Positions 17,786 to 26,644 of a DNA stretch of 64,000 nt are shown piece by piece. The notes under the pieces are model-generated. The model had not been told where the DNA came from. It did not search any database and saw only the letters and a program-made list of their open reading frames with translations. The translations under genes and the position numbers were made by a program. How positions within the stretch are numbered: the first letter of the stretch is position 1; every line of letters starts with the position of its first letter. This DNA is from Oleiharenicola lentus (GTDB taxonomy: Bacteria > Verrucomicrobiota > Verrucomicrobiia > Opitutales > Opitutaceae), in NCBI RefSeq assembly GCF_004118375.1, contig NZ_SDHX01000001.1, positions 1,987,693 to 2,051,692 on the forward strand, read 5' to 3'.

Positions 17786-19945
17786 TTATTGGTTGCCTAT
17801 AGCATCCACGGGCAAGGCAAAGGCTGCGTAGGAGTCGCCCTCTTTGGTGTTCATTTTGCCGCCGCCGGTCGCGGCGATCACAACGAACTGCCGTCCGCCC
17901 GCCTCGTATACGGTGGGCGGGGCGTAGCCCCCGAAGGGCAGTTGCGCCGACCAGAGCTCTTCGCCGGTGTCGGCATCGAACGCTCGGATCATTTCGTCGC
18001 GTGTTCCGGCCACGAAAACGAGCCCGCCGGCCGTCACGGTAGGACCGCCGAAGTTCTGCGTGCCGGTCGGGGGCAGGCCTTGCGCGAGCAGTTCGGGATA
18101 AACGCCGAGAGGCTTGCGCCAGAGGATGCGGCCGGTGTTGAGGTCGAGACACTGTAGCTGACCCCAGGGTGGCTTGGAGCCGGGGTACCCCTCGTGATCG
18201 GTGACAAACTTGTAGCCGACCGCAAAATACCGCGTGGTCCGCCGCGCGGTGGGGGCTGGGGGCGGCTGATTGCGGCGCATCAGGAAATCCAGCAGCGCGG
18301 CGCGTTCGGCCGGCTCCAGCAGCGGAAACGCGGGCATGCCGTTGCCGCCGAGGCGGAGCAATTCAGTAACGCTCGCATCATTGCGGCGATGGCGCAGCCC
18401 GACGAGCGACGGCACCATGCCGAGGCCCTGGCGTTTGTCGCCATGGCACGCTGCGCAGAGCTGCTGAAAGACAGTCTCGCCACTCGAGGGCGGCAAAGCG
18501 GGGTCGCGATCCTGTTCGTCCGAAAGGTGCACCGTTGCCTGGCCGAGCAGGTGATTCGTGCTAACATACAGCCGGCCTGTCGGGACGTCGACGGCGGCGC
18601 CGGTCCATTCAGGTCCGCCCCGCGAGCTGCGGTAGAGCATGGGCACGCCCAGTCGCGGTGGCTCGAACCATCCATAGGTCGAGCGTTCCACCTGCCGCAG
18701 CACGAAGGCATGCGCCTCAGGTGACCGGTCGGTGATATCTTCGAGCCTCACCTCCGGGCTGGAAAGGGGCTCGGGCAGTTCCGGGAAGGGCTGATAGGGG
18801 GCGGTCTGCTCGCCAGGCAGTGTGGAAGCCGGCGCACGACGCAGACGGAAGGGGAACAGGGGCTCGCCCGTGACCCGATCGAGTAGCAGGGTGCCGCCTT
18901 CCTTGGTCAGGCAGGCTACGGCGTCGACGCGCCGGCCTTCGCGCTCGACGGTGACAAGATTGGGCGGAGCCGGATTGTCGAGATCCCAGATGTCGTGCCG
19001 CACATGCTGGAAATGCCAGAGCCTGCTCCCGGTGCGCGCATCCAGCGCCACCAGACAGTTGGAGAATAGGTTATCCCCGAGCCGGTCCACGCCGATGAAG
19101 TCCGGCCGGGCGGCGCCGACCGCAATGTAGGCGATCCCGCGGTGTTCATCGAGCGCCATGCCTCCCCATGGATGAGCGCCGTCGCGCACGGGACCACGCC
19201 AGGTATCGGCGCCGAATTCGCCATCCCGGGGGATGGTGTGAAACCGCCACAGTTGACGGCCGGTGACGAGGTCGAAGCTGAAAACGTCGCCCCATAGGCC
19301 GGGCACGATGTAGGTGTCGGCGAAGATGGTCCCGACCGCGGTGCCGCCGGTCGGAAGCGGGACGCGCCCGCCCTCGCCGAACGAGGCAAGCGGCTCGCCG
19401 GTGGCGGGATCGAGGGCGTAAAGCCAGCGGCCGCTCGCGAACACCAGGCGCGGTGGAATGCCGTCGCGCCCGGGCCAGTAGACGAGTCCGCGGCGCGCGG
19501 GAGCGTCTTCAAGTCCGAGCTGCGCGGGAGCCTCGACTTGGTAGCGCCAGCGCTCGCTGCCGGTCGCGGCATCCAACGCGACGATCGCGCGGCCGGCGGT
19601 CGGGCCGTAGAGCACGCCGTCTACCACGATCGGATTGGCTTGGACGTTACGGGCGCCGTCGCCTGACCGGTAGATCCACGCCGGCTGCAGCCGGTGCACG
19701 TTTTCCCGATTGATCTGTCTAAGCGCGGAGTAGCGGCGCGCACCGGGGTCACCGTGCGAGGCCGTCCATGTGCGAAACTTTGCGGGATCCGGCCCGCCAT
19801 CGGTCGGAGTGAGTGCTGAGGCCGGCGCGGCCGGAATGACCTGATAGAGTGGTAGGGCGGCGCGAGCCGTCGGGTCGTCCGCGCCCTGCAGCACCGCGAC
19901 GGAGGCGAGCAGCAGTGAAGGAATGAGTGGGTTGCGCCGCGCCAT
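17786..19945 (-). CDS. PQQ-dependent dehydrogenase with inserted heme c domain
   Basis: 719 residues from the ATG at 19945, with a signal peptide (PLIPSLLLASVAVLQGAD), so it is periplasmic. The beta-propeller shows repeated PQQ blades: LDAATGSERW, LDPATGEPL, DLVTGRQLW, LDARTGSRLW, LDLNTGRILW and DADTGEELW. Between the fifth and sixth of these lies a cytochrome c domain with CAACH at residues 497-501 and a distal methionine candidate in GNGMPAFPLL. Electrons from sugar or alcohol oxidation can therefore pass from PQQ to heme in the same chain. It resembles the glucose dehydrogenase-like branch of quinoproteins but has no membrane domain. It is the last gene of the GH31 operon, 9 bases after the isomerase gene. 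The substrate is unknown. Confidence 0.9.
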   Translation of the reverse strand: MARRNPLIPSLLLASVAVLQGADDPTARAALPLYQVIPAAPASALTPTDGGPDPAKFRTWTASHGDPGARRYSALRQINRENVHRLQPAWIYRSGDGARNVQANPIVVDGVLYGPTAGRAIVALDAATGSERWRYQVEAPAQLGLEDAPARRGLVYWPGRDGIPPRLVFASGRWLYALDPATGEPLASFGEGGRVPLPTGGTAVGTIFADTYIVPGLWGDVFSFDLVTGRQLWRFHTIPRDGEFGADTWRGPVRDGAHPWGGMALDEHRGIAYIAVGAARPDFIGVDRLGDNLFSNCLVALDARTGSRLWHFQHVRHDIWDLDNPAPPNLVTVEREGRRVDAVACLTKEGGTLLLDRVTGEPLFPFRLRRAPASTLPGEQTAPYQPFPELPEPLSSPEVRLEDITDRSPEAHAFVLRQVERSTYGWFEPPRLGVPMLYRSSRGGPEWTGAAVDVPTGRLYVSTNHLLGQATVHLSDEQDRDPALPPSSGETVFQQLCAACHGDKRQGLGMVPSLVGLRHRRNDASVTELLRLGGNGMPAFPLLEPAERAALLDFLMRRNQPPPAPTARRTTRYFAVGYKFVTDHEGYPGSKPPWGQLQCLDLNTGRILWRKPLGVYPELLAQGLPPTGTQNFGGPTVTAGGLVFVAGTRDEMIRAFDADTGEELWSAQLPFGGYAPPTVYEAGGRQFVVIAATGGGKMNTKEGDSYAAFALPVDAIGNQ

Positions 19946-19954
19946 CGGACTTGT

Positions 19955-20923
19955 TCAGCCGCCCACGCGGTCGAGTCCGCGCAGCAAGGATGTCAGGGTA
20001 TCCAACTCGCGCCGAAGGCCGCCGACAAGTTCGGTCCGCAGTTGGGGGGAGACGGCGGCGGGTGCGGGTTCGAAGGGTTCGAACTCCAAGTGCAGGGAGC
20101 ACGTGACCGGCTGCGACAGCCGGGCGACGCGCCGCACGAATCCGGCGAGGTCGCAAATGCCGTCGCCTAGGGGAACATCTTCGATCCGCTGTTCGCCCGG
20201 GTGTTGGAGCCAGCGGAAATCCTTGAGCACGATGGAATGGACCCACGGTGCGAGCAGGTCGAAAGTTGTGCCCCAGGAGGTGGCGCCGATGGCGGTCGCA
20301 TGGCGGATATCGAACTGGCAACCGAGCCACCGCGGGTCATGATCGCGCACGAGCTCGTGCAGGTCCCAGCCCGCCGCGCCGACCCGACCGTTTCCACTAT
20401 GGTTCTGGATGGCGCCGTGAATGCCGATCTCCGCATTGAGCGTCGCAAGGGCCTCCAGTTGGGGCTTCAGCCGCTGCAGGGTCGCCCAAGGTCCGACCGA
20501 GGCGTCGAAAGTGAAGTGGCCGAGCCGATACACGCGGATGCCCGCGTCACGCGCGGCGGTGAGCAAACGACGGGCTTCGGGGGTGGCCGCCACGATATCG
20601 CTGCTGATCGTGGCGGTGCGCAGGCCGGCGGCGCGGGCGGCTGCTACGGCCCGTGGGAGATCCTCGCTCGCGCGCGCAGGTTCGACGTGCCCGCCGCGGC
20701 GCACCGCGAAATCGATGCCCGTCCCGCCGGCCTCCGCAATCAAGGCCGAGGCGGAGGCATAATCAAGCGCGCGAAACGGTTTCGCGAATACGTGCACGGC
20801 ATCGATGTCGAAATCATGCGCCTGATCGGTCAACCCGTTCGCCGCGCGAACAGACAGGCGCGCGGCCGCAAGCGCGGCGCCCGCGGCGAGCGTTTCGAGG
20901 AAACGGCGGCGGGACCAGTCCAT
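19955..20923 (-). CDS. Secreted sugar phosphate isomerase/epimerase-like protein
   Basis: 322 residues from the ATG at 20923, which overlaps the upstream stop as TGATG. The N-terminus carries a clear twin-arginine signal, WSRRRFLETLAAGAALAAA, so the folded protein is exported, which is unusual for a sugar isomerase. The remainder is an AP-endonuclease-2-type TIM barrel (ASALIAEAGGTGIDFAVRRG early, then EIGIHGAIQNHSG, LGCQFDIRHATAIG and VLKDFRW). Verrucomicrobiota and Planctomycetota carry many such exported members with unknown substrates. Its position between a lyase/uronidase fusion and a quinoprotein suggests a role in extracytoplasmic handling of released sugars (inference). Confidence 0.85.
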   Translation of the reverse strand: MDWSRRRFLETLAAGAALAAARLSVRAANGLTDQAHDFDIDAVHVFAKPFRALDYASASALIAEAGGTGIDFAVRRGGHVEPARASEDLPRAVAAARAAGLRTATISSDIVAATPEARRLLTAARDAGIRVYRLGHFTFDASVGPWATLQRLKPQLEALATLNAEIGIHGAIQNHSGNGRVGAAGWDLHELVRDHDPRWLGCQFDIRHATAIGATSWGTTFDLLAPWVHSIVLKDFRWLQHPGEQRIEDVPLGDGICDLAGFVRRVARLSQPVTCSLHLEFEPFEPAPAAVSPQLRTELVGGLRRELDTLTSLLRGLDRVGG

Positions 20924-23553
20924 CACTTGAGCCTCGCGCGGGCGCGGATCAGGGCCTCGAGAAAATAGTAGTCGCCGTAGATGAGGGGCGCGTCGACCTC
21001 CAAGTGTGAACGATAGGAGCCGGTGCCATGGGCGAGCAGGAAACCGTAGTTAGATCCCACCGGGGCGAGGTAGGCGGGGGAGGTGAGGCTGCGCAGGATG
21101 GCCTCCGCCCACGCCGCGTAGCGCGCGCTGTCCGGACCGGAGTAGTCGGCCAGTTCGTAGAGAGCGGACGCCATCACCGCGGCGGCCGAACTGTCGCGTG
21201 CGGTGGCGGGAATCTGCGGAGCGTTGAAATCCCAGTAGGGCACCATGTCCTCCGGCAGATTCGGATGATTAAGAACATAGTCAGCACAGGCGCGGGCTTG
21301 TTGCAGGTAGCGAGGCTCCCGGGTGAACCGATACATCATGGTGTAGCCGTAAATCGCCCACGCCTGGCCGCGGGACCAGGTGGAGTCGTCGGCGGCACCT
21401 TGATGGGTGAACTTCTGCTTCACTTGCCCCGTCGCAGAGTCGAACTCGACGACATGGAACTGGCTGCCGTCCGGTCGGATGATCTCGCGCAGCGTCGAAT
21501 CGGCATGCTTGAGCGCGATCTCCCGGTAGCGCGGGTCGGTTTGCGCCGCCCACAGCAACAGCTCAAGGTTCATCATGTTGTCGATGATAACGGGAAAGTC
21601 CCAACGGCCGGGCCGGTCCCAGGACTTGATCGCACCGACGACCGGGCTGAAGCGCGTGGCCAGCGAGGCCGCGCCGGTCAGCAGCACACGGCGATAGGTA
21701 TCATCCCCGGTGAGTCGCAGACCGTTGCCATAGCCGCAGTAGAGCACGAAGCCGACATCGTGCGTGCCGCGGTTGTGCTGGAACGACTCGGTCCGCGCGG
21801 TGTAACGTTGCGCGGCGTCCCGCCATCGGACGTCGCCGGTTGCTTCAAACAGGTACCACAGCGCGCCCGGGAAAAAACCGATGGTCCAGTCGCGCTCGGA
21901 CATTTTGCGGGCGCTGCCATCGACCGACCGCGGCAGTCCGGGCTGGCCCTCGATTTCCCGCAACATGAACTCGTACTGCCGGGTGGCCTGTTGCAAGGCA
22001 CCGTCGATCACCTGAGCCAGCGGTGCGGGTGGACCCGGCCGATTGCGGAGCTGGGCAAAGTAGAGGCTCCGTGGCGCGACGGGCTGTCCGAGGGATTCCC
22101 AATGACCCTGGGGCCGGGGGAATGCGCCGGGGCGTCGTTCCCCCACGTGACCGAAGGAGAAGTTCTGCGCCGTCGGTGGCTGTTGGACGGTCAGAGCACC
22201 GCGGGTGTTCCACGCAACGTAGTTCGCCCCTGACCAGCCGTGGCCGCTGCCCATGGAGCTGCGGTCCTGGAACGCGATGTCGGACTCGACATTGTCATAG
22301 AGGCCGCCGGTGGACCAGCGATGATGCGGTTCGCTGTGGCCGAACTCGTTGCGGGAAACGCCGAAAACGAAGGCGTTCGGCCCCGGGACGCGGGATCCGA
22401 CCACGAAAGCGTGCCGCGCATCCTCGGAGTAGCAGCGGAGAACGAGGCTGAGCTGGCCGGAGAGGTCGAAGGGGTAGCGCCGGCCGCCGGTGATCCGGGA
22501 AACGGGCGCGAGGCTGCGGGAATCCTGCACGGTGATCCATTTGGCTCCGGGATGAACCTTTGACACGCCATGATAGAAATGGAGGGCCGTGAGGTTGCGC
22601 GCCCAGCAGTTTTTGGCGTGGTTGAAGCTGACCGCATGCAACGCGTGCGCTTCGTCGGCGGCGTAGTTGAATCGGCCCCGGTAGCTTTCCTGCACGGCGG
22701 GGTCGAAGGCGGAAACGGCCCGGAGGTTCTCGACCCCGGAGTTCGTGATGCGCGCGGCATCGGTGTAAGGCACGACCTGTCCGCCGCCCCAGCGCTCGTC
22801 GATCGAGCACGCCAGGGGAGCGTCGACGGTGACCCGGTTGCCGTCCACGGCGGTGATCACGCGGTCAAAGGCCAGGGTGAACGGCGACCACGGCGTGGAG
22901 GGGGTGCCGTCAGCGTCCGGTGGAATGCGGTCCATGCCAAGCTCGGCGATCCAGGCGGCGTTTCCGATGCGATCCACAAACACCGTTGCGCCGGCTTTCA
23001 ACCCGGAGGCGTCCGCCACGGTGAAGCTGCGCGCGCCGACCGGCACGTAGGCGTCGGTGATCCGCACTGCACGGCGAACGTCGCGTTCGGCGGGGGCCGC
23101 CCCGGCGATTTCCACGAGCACCCGCTGCTTCGTGCCGCTGGCGATGACGCGCGTGTCGTTCTCGCCCTGACCCTCGCCACGCAGCACGACGCCGCTGGCG
23201 CCGATCCGCAGCGTGCCCTCCACGCGATAGACGCCGCGTTCCAGGATTACCGCGCCGCGCAGGCCGTCGGGCCCGAGCGGGAGGCGGGCGACATCGTCGA
23301 GCGCCGCCTGGATGCGGGCGGTGTCGTCGCCGGACTCCGCCGGCCGCAGCCGGACTTGCTCGAAGGCGTCAGGCAGGGGCACTCCGCCCCCTCCGTAGCC
23401 GCAATGGGAAAAGTCGAGGATCGTGTCGCCGGCTGCGTTGTATGGGGCATAGCCCAGCCGTCCATCGGGGCGGGCGTTTACGAGGGCGGGCGCTGCGGAA
23501 CAGGCGACCGCAGCGATGGCGGAGAACACGGACAGGAGAGAGGGCAGTTTCAT
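20923..23553 (-). CDS. Pectate-lyase-like beta-helix fused to GH88 unsaturated uronidase
   Basis: 876 residues; the ATG at 23553 overlaps the GH31 stop as ATGA. A signal peptide (LLSVFSAIAAVACSAAPA) is followed by a parallel beta-helix of about residues 30-530 of the pectin-lyase type (TARIQAALDDVARLPLG, VILERGVYRVEG and repeated short strands, LHAVSFNHAKNCWARNLTAL). From about residue 540 a GH88 alpha/alpha barrel follows, with D599 in THDVGF and D658 in IIDNMMNLELLLW. These match the two catalytic aspartates of unsaturated glucuronyl hydrolases in identity and approximate spacing. The signature DDSTWSRGQAWAIYGY is also present. A lyase would create a 4,5-unsaturated uronic end that GH88 removes. 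The lyase activity of the first domain is inferred only from its fold. Confidence 0.85.
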   Translation of the reverse strand: MKLPSLLSVFSAIAAVACSAAPALVNARPDGRLGYAPYNAAGDTILDFSHCGYGGGGVPLPDAFEQVRLRPAESGDDTARIQAALDDVARLPLGPDGLRGAVILERGVYRVEGTLRIGASGVVLRGEGQGENDTRVIASGTKQRVLVEIAGAAPAERDVRRAVRITDAYVPVGARSFTVADASGLKAGATVFVDRIGNAAWIAELGMDRIPPDADGTPSTPWSPFTLAFDRVITAVDGNRVTVDAPLACSIDERWGGGQVVPYTDAARITNSGVENLRAVSAFDPAVQESYRGRFNYAADEAHALHAVSFNHAKNCWARNLTALHFYHGVSKVHPGAKWITVQDSRSLAPVSRITGGRRYPFDLSGQLSLVLRCYSEDARHAFVVGSRVPGPNAFVFGVSRNEFGHSEPHHRWSTGGLYDNVESDIAFQDRSSMGSGHGWSGANYVAWNTRGALTVQQPPTAQNFSFGHVGERRPGAFPRPQGHWESLGQPVAPRSLYFAQLRNRPGPPAPLAQVIDGALQQATRQYEFMLREIEGQPGLPRSVDGSARKMSERDWTIGFFPGALWYLFEATGDVRWRDAAQRYTARTESFQHNRGTHDVGFVLYCGYGNGLRLTGDDTYRRVLLTGAASLATRFSPVVGAIKSWDRPGRWDFPVIIDNMMNLELLLWAAQTDPRYREIALKHADSTLREIIRPDGSQFHVVEFDSATGQVKQKFTHQGAADDSTWSRGQAWAIYGYTMMYRFTREPRYLQQARACADYVLNHPNLPEDMVPYWDFNAPQIPATARDSSAAAVMASALYELADYSGPDSARYAAWAEAILRSLTSPAYLAPVGSNYGFLLAHGTGSYRSHLEVDAPLIYGDYYFLEALIRARARLK

Positions 23554-25799
23554 GGGGTGATAAAGAACCAGCGGGGGTCTGAGTAGCTCCAGGTCTGGGT
23601 GCCGGCCACGGTAATCGCGGTGCCATGCCAGGTGCCGTCGGGAGATCGTTCGGCGCGCAGGTCGGTCCAGCTCACGTTGCCGCGCTCGTAGGCGAAAGTC
23701 TCGCCGTCGTCGTCGTAGAGACGAAGCGCGCCGGGTTTCTCGCCGTAGTGCCACAGCTCAAGCCTGGGAAGCTCCCCGGTGCGCGGGGCTCGCAGCGGCT
23801 CGCCGGCCAGGCGGGGGATGATGGCGCCGTCGCGCACGAAGAGCGGCAGCTGGTCCGCGGGCGGCGTCACGTAGATGGTCGTGTCCTCGCCGGCGAGTCG
23901 CCCGGTGTAAAAGTCGTACCAGCGGCCCGGCGGCAGCACGACCGGGCGTGAGGCGGCGTCCGGGGCAAGCAGCGCCACCAGCAGGGAATCGCCCAGCAGG
24001 TACTGGTCCTTGATCTCCTTGAGGGCGGCCGGCGCCTCGTACGGATTGGTGGTGGCGTCCAGCGCGGGCTGGCCGCCTGGCCCCGCCGTCGTGGCGGCCG
24101 CCGACGTGACGAGCTGGAGCGGACGGATGACGGGGAGACCGTCGAGGTGGTACTGCGCGAAGGTGTGGTAGAGGTAGGGCAGCAACTGCAGTCGCAGGCG
24201 CAGCGCCGCCCGGATGCCCGGCAGCGCCGAGGGGTGGGTCCAGAGCTTCTGGGGGGACGCCCAACCGTTATACAGGGCGAGGGGCGAGAGGCACACGGCC
24301 TGAATGCGCCGGAGCATGTCTTCGGGATTGTCGCTGCCGCGGACCTCGGGCGACCAGAGCACGCCGGCAAAACCGCTGTTGACCACGGCCGTGATGTATT
24401 CGCCGAAGTCGTAGTTGTCGTTGTAGATCACGAACGGGAAGGACGAGGCGCCGGCGTTGGTGCCGCGCACCTGGCCAAACGTTCGGCGATCGAGGGCGCG
24501 AAACTCCTCGAGCAACACGCGCTGGACCAGCAGTCCGTAAGTTTGGCGAAGCTGCTCCGCGTGGTGACCGGACGGGAAGGTTGCGGTTTCGGGCCAGAGA
24601 TAGCGATCGTACCCATCCACCTCGTCCACCTTGAAGCCGCCGACGGCTCGCGGGTGCAGCCGGAGGACTTCGTCGCGGAGGTGTCCCGCGAGGGTGGCGC
24701 GCGCCTCGGGCAGGGTGTAGTCGGGGACCAGGCCGTTCCAGACCAGGTGAGAGCCCGCGAAAGGCAGCATGCGGCCGTAAAGCTTGCCGTGCGGCGGACC
24801 GATGTAGGGATTGAACCACAGGTTTGCGCGCACGCCGAGCCGGTCGAGTTCACCCAGGAGGCCGGCTGGGTCGGGGAAGCGGGTGGGGTCCCATTCGAGC
24901 GAGCACGGGTAGGCGTGGCTCATCCAACCGGGTTCGAGGCCGATCATGTCGAGCGGCAGGCCGTGTTCGCGGAACGCGGCCACATCGGCGAGCACGTCGG
25001 CGGCCGTCGCTTTGGTCGGGAGGCGCGTCAGAAACCCGAGGCCCCATTTGGGCGGCAGGGAGCCGCCGCCGCAAAACAGGTTGTAGCGCCGCAGCGCATC
25101 CATGGGTGAGGGACCGGCGAAGACGTAGACATCGAACCCCGGGGCATTGGCCAGAACTTCGATCGAATCCGAGGGGAGCGCCGAGATCCACGGCGCCGGA
25201 ATCGGTGCGGTGCCCGGTGTGGCGGGACGGATCGTGCGGGTGGTGCGGTCGACGACCGGAGGCTTTTGTTTGGCCGCTAGGCGGACACCGTGTCCCACCG
25301 AGACCTTGAGATAGCGGGCGCTGTCGAACAAGACCGCGAAGCCCCGGCTCGAGATGTAGAGGGGGACCGGCGCATGCGTGCGACCCGGCGTCGGGGCCCG
25401 CCGGTTCCAGTGGTCCACGTGGAGTTCGAAGATCTGGCCGTTGCGCCTCACGGTGCTGAAGTCCACGCCGAGGCCGTAAATGTCCTCGTTGGCGGCGAGC
25501 GGAAGGCGAAGCGCAACCTTCCAATCCATCTGGCGTACCTCGATCTCCGCTGCGTCCAACGGGAACGCCGCCGCGGGGAGGGAGGCCAGTCGCGTCAGTG
25601 CGGGCTGGACGCCCGCCGCGGAGAGCAGGCTGAGATCCTCGGGCTGGCCAAGCGATGCCTTCCACACTCCGGGCGCCACCTGTTGCCAGGAGGGGTTAAC
25701 GGCCTGGGGTGCGGACTGCGCCCCTGACGCCAGGGCAGACAGGAGCAGAGCGGCTGCACCCAATCTCGCGACGGCCCTGTTAAGTAAAACGATATGCAT
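23550..25799 (-). CDS. GH31 alpha-glycosidase (alpha-xylosidase/glucosidase type)
   Basis: 749 residues from the ATG at 25799, with a signal peptide (LGAAALLLSALASGAQSA). The order is the GH31 N-terminal beta domain (NEDIYGLGVDFSTVRRNGQ), the barrel with LPPKWGLGFLTR, DMIGLEPGWM and the likely nucleophile D392 in GGFKVDEVDGYD, GVLWSPEVRGSDNPEDML, then C-terminal beta domains (QYLLGDSLLVALL, LPPGRWYDFYTG). Retaining alpha-glucosidases, alpha-xylosidases and alpha-galactosidases belong here; specificity cannot be fixed from sequence. It heads the operon GH31, lyase-GH88, isomerase, quinoprotein. The ATG lies inside a putative operator (25790-25807), so either the transcript is leaderless and blocked at its start or the true start is slightly downstream. 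Confidence 0.92.
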   Translation of the reverse strand: MHIVLLNRAVARLGAAALLLSALASGAQSAPQAVNPSWQQVAPGVWKASLGQPEDLSLLSAAGVQPALTRLASLPAAAFPLDAAEIEVRQMDWKVALRLPLAANEDIYGLGVDFSTVRRNGQIFELHVDHWNRRAPTPGRTHAPVPLYISSRGFAVLFDSARYLKVSVGHGVRLAAKQKPPVVDRTTRTIRPATPGTAPIPAPWISALPSDSIEVLANAPGFDVYVFAGPSPMDALRRYNLFCGGGSLPPKWGLGFLTRLPTKATAADVLADVAAFREHGLPLDMIGLEPGWMSHAYPCSLEWDPTRFPDPAGLLGELDRLGVRANLWFNPYIGPPHGKLYGRMLPFAGSHLVWNGLVPDYTLPEARATLAGHLRDEVLRLHPRAVGGFKVDEVDGYDRYLWPETATFPSGHHAEQLRQTYGLLVQRVLLEEFRALDRRTFGQVRGTNAGASSFPFVIYNDNYDFGEYITAVVNSGFAGVLWSPEVRGSDNPEDMLRRIQAVCLSPLALYNGWASPQKLWTHPSALPGIRAALRLRLQLLPYLYHTFAQYHLDGLPVIRPLQLVTSAAATTAGPGGQPALDATTNPYEAPAALKEIKDQYLLGDSLLVALLAPDAASRPVVLPPGRWYDFYTGRLAGEDTTIYVTPPADQLPLFVRDGAIIPRLAGEPLRAPRTGELPRLELWHYGEKPGALRLYDDDGETFAYERGNVSWTDLRAERSPDGTWHGTAITVAGTQTWSYSDPRWFFITP

Positions 25800-25807
25800 A
25801 CCGGTAT
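25790..25807. promoter_or_regulatory. Putative operator E (ACCGRTATAYAT family)
   Basis: The minus strand reads ACCGGTATGCAT at 25805-25794, and the perfect palindrome ATACCGGTAT lies at 25798-25807. It matches operator B (ACCGGTATACAT) at 11 of 12 positions. It sits between the divergent GH31 and ConA-like/GH29 operons and overlaps the GH31 start codon. Confidence 0.5.
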
Positions 25808-25882
25808 AGTGCTCGACATTGCCCGGTCGGCAAGCATAGGTTGTGTACGCGCGTCAATTGTCGCCGCTTCACCTCGATCCCC

Positions 25883-26644
25883 ATGTTGCCTCGCAGCCAC
25901 CGTTCGCTTGCCCTGTTGTTTCTCGCCCAAGCCGGCAGCTGGCTCACGCCGTTGGCGGCGCAAGTGGGCGAGGGATGGGTCGAGTATCGCCCCGAGAGGA
26001 AGATTCACCTGGTGGATTTCGAGAACAAGGCGCTGCGGAAGGGCATGAGTTCCCTCGATTGGCGGCCGGCGGCGGCGGTGGGTGGGCCTACGCCGGCCTC
26101 GAGCTATGCGAGCGACGCGACGAGTGAAGTCGAGACCTTCATCCTGCATGACCACCGGGCGAATCGCGCAGAAATCCGGCTGCTCAACGAATATGGCCAA
26201 GGGGCCCGGCAGTTCGAGGGCTACGTGACGTTTTATGCGCCGACGGACGACCAGTCCGTGTTTCAGGTGTGGGGCAGCGACGAGGGGGCGACCCAGTTGA
26301 TGCTGCGTGCCTTCGCGGCAAATGGGGGCGAACTGCGGGTGGCCAACCGGCCGGTCAAGGGCATGCCGGTTGTGGCCTCGGGCGTCAGGGGCCGGGAGGT
26401 GCGCGTGAACATCATCCATCTCCAGGAAGACGCGGGCAACCGGTTCCTCGTCTACGTCGATGGCGCGCTGCGGCTGGAGTTTCCCGACGACGAGTGGGCC
26501 ACGAATCACGACGGGCGCAATTACCACAAATACGGCGTTTACGGGACGCTCCGCGGCGAAAGCGCGCGGGTGCAGTGGCGCCGGGTCCGCCATTTTCGGG
26601 ACGGGCGCCCGCCGGCGGCGCCGCCCCCATCAACTTCGCCATGA
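25883..26644 (+). CDS. Secreted concanavalin A-like (jelly-roll) protein
   Basis: 253 residues from the ATG at 25883; an in-frame ATG at 25841 would add 14 residues before the signal. The signal peptide is HRSLALLFLAQAGSWLTPLAAQ. The mature part has the jelly-roll pattern of short alternating strands found in LamG and PL7/PL20-like proteins: VETFILHDHRANRAEIRLLN, ARQFEGYVTFYAPTDDQSVF, REVRVNIIHL, RFLVYVDGALRLEF and HKYGVYGTLRGESARVQW. It may be a polysaccharide lyase or a glycan-binding protein; I cannot place it in a numbered family. It overlaps the GH29 gene by ATGA and starts the plus operon divergent from GH31. Confidence 0.65.
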   Translation: MLPRSHRSLALLFLAQAGSWLTPLAAQVGEGWVEYRPERKIHLVDFENKALRKGMSSLDWRPAAAVGGPTPASSYASDATSEVETFILHDHRANRAEIRLLNEYGQGARQFEGYVTFYAPTDDQSVFQVWGSDEGATQLMLRAFAANGGELRVANRPVKGMPVVASGVRGREVRVNIIHLQEDAGNRFLVYVDGALRLEFPDDEWATNHDGRNYHKYGVYGTLRGESARVQWRRVRHFRDGRPPAAPPPSTSP

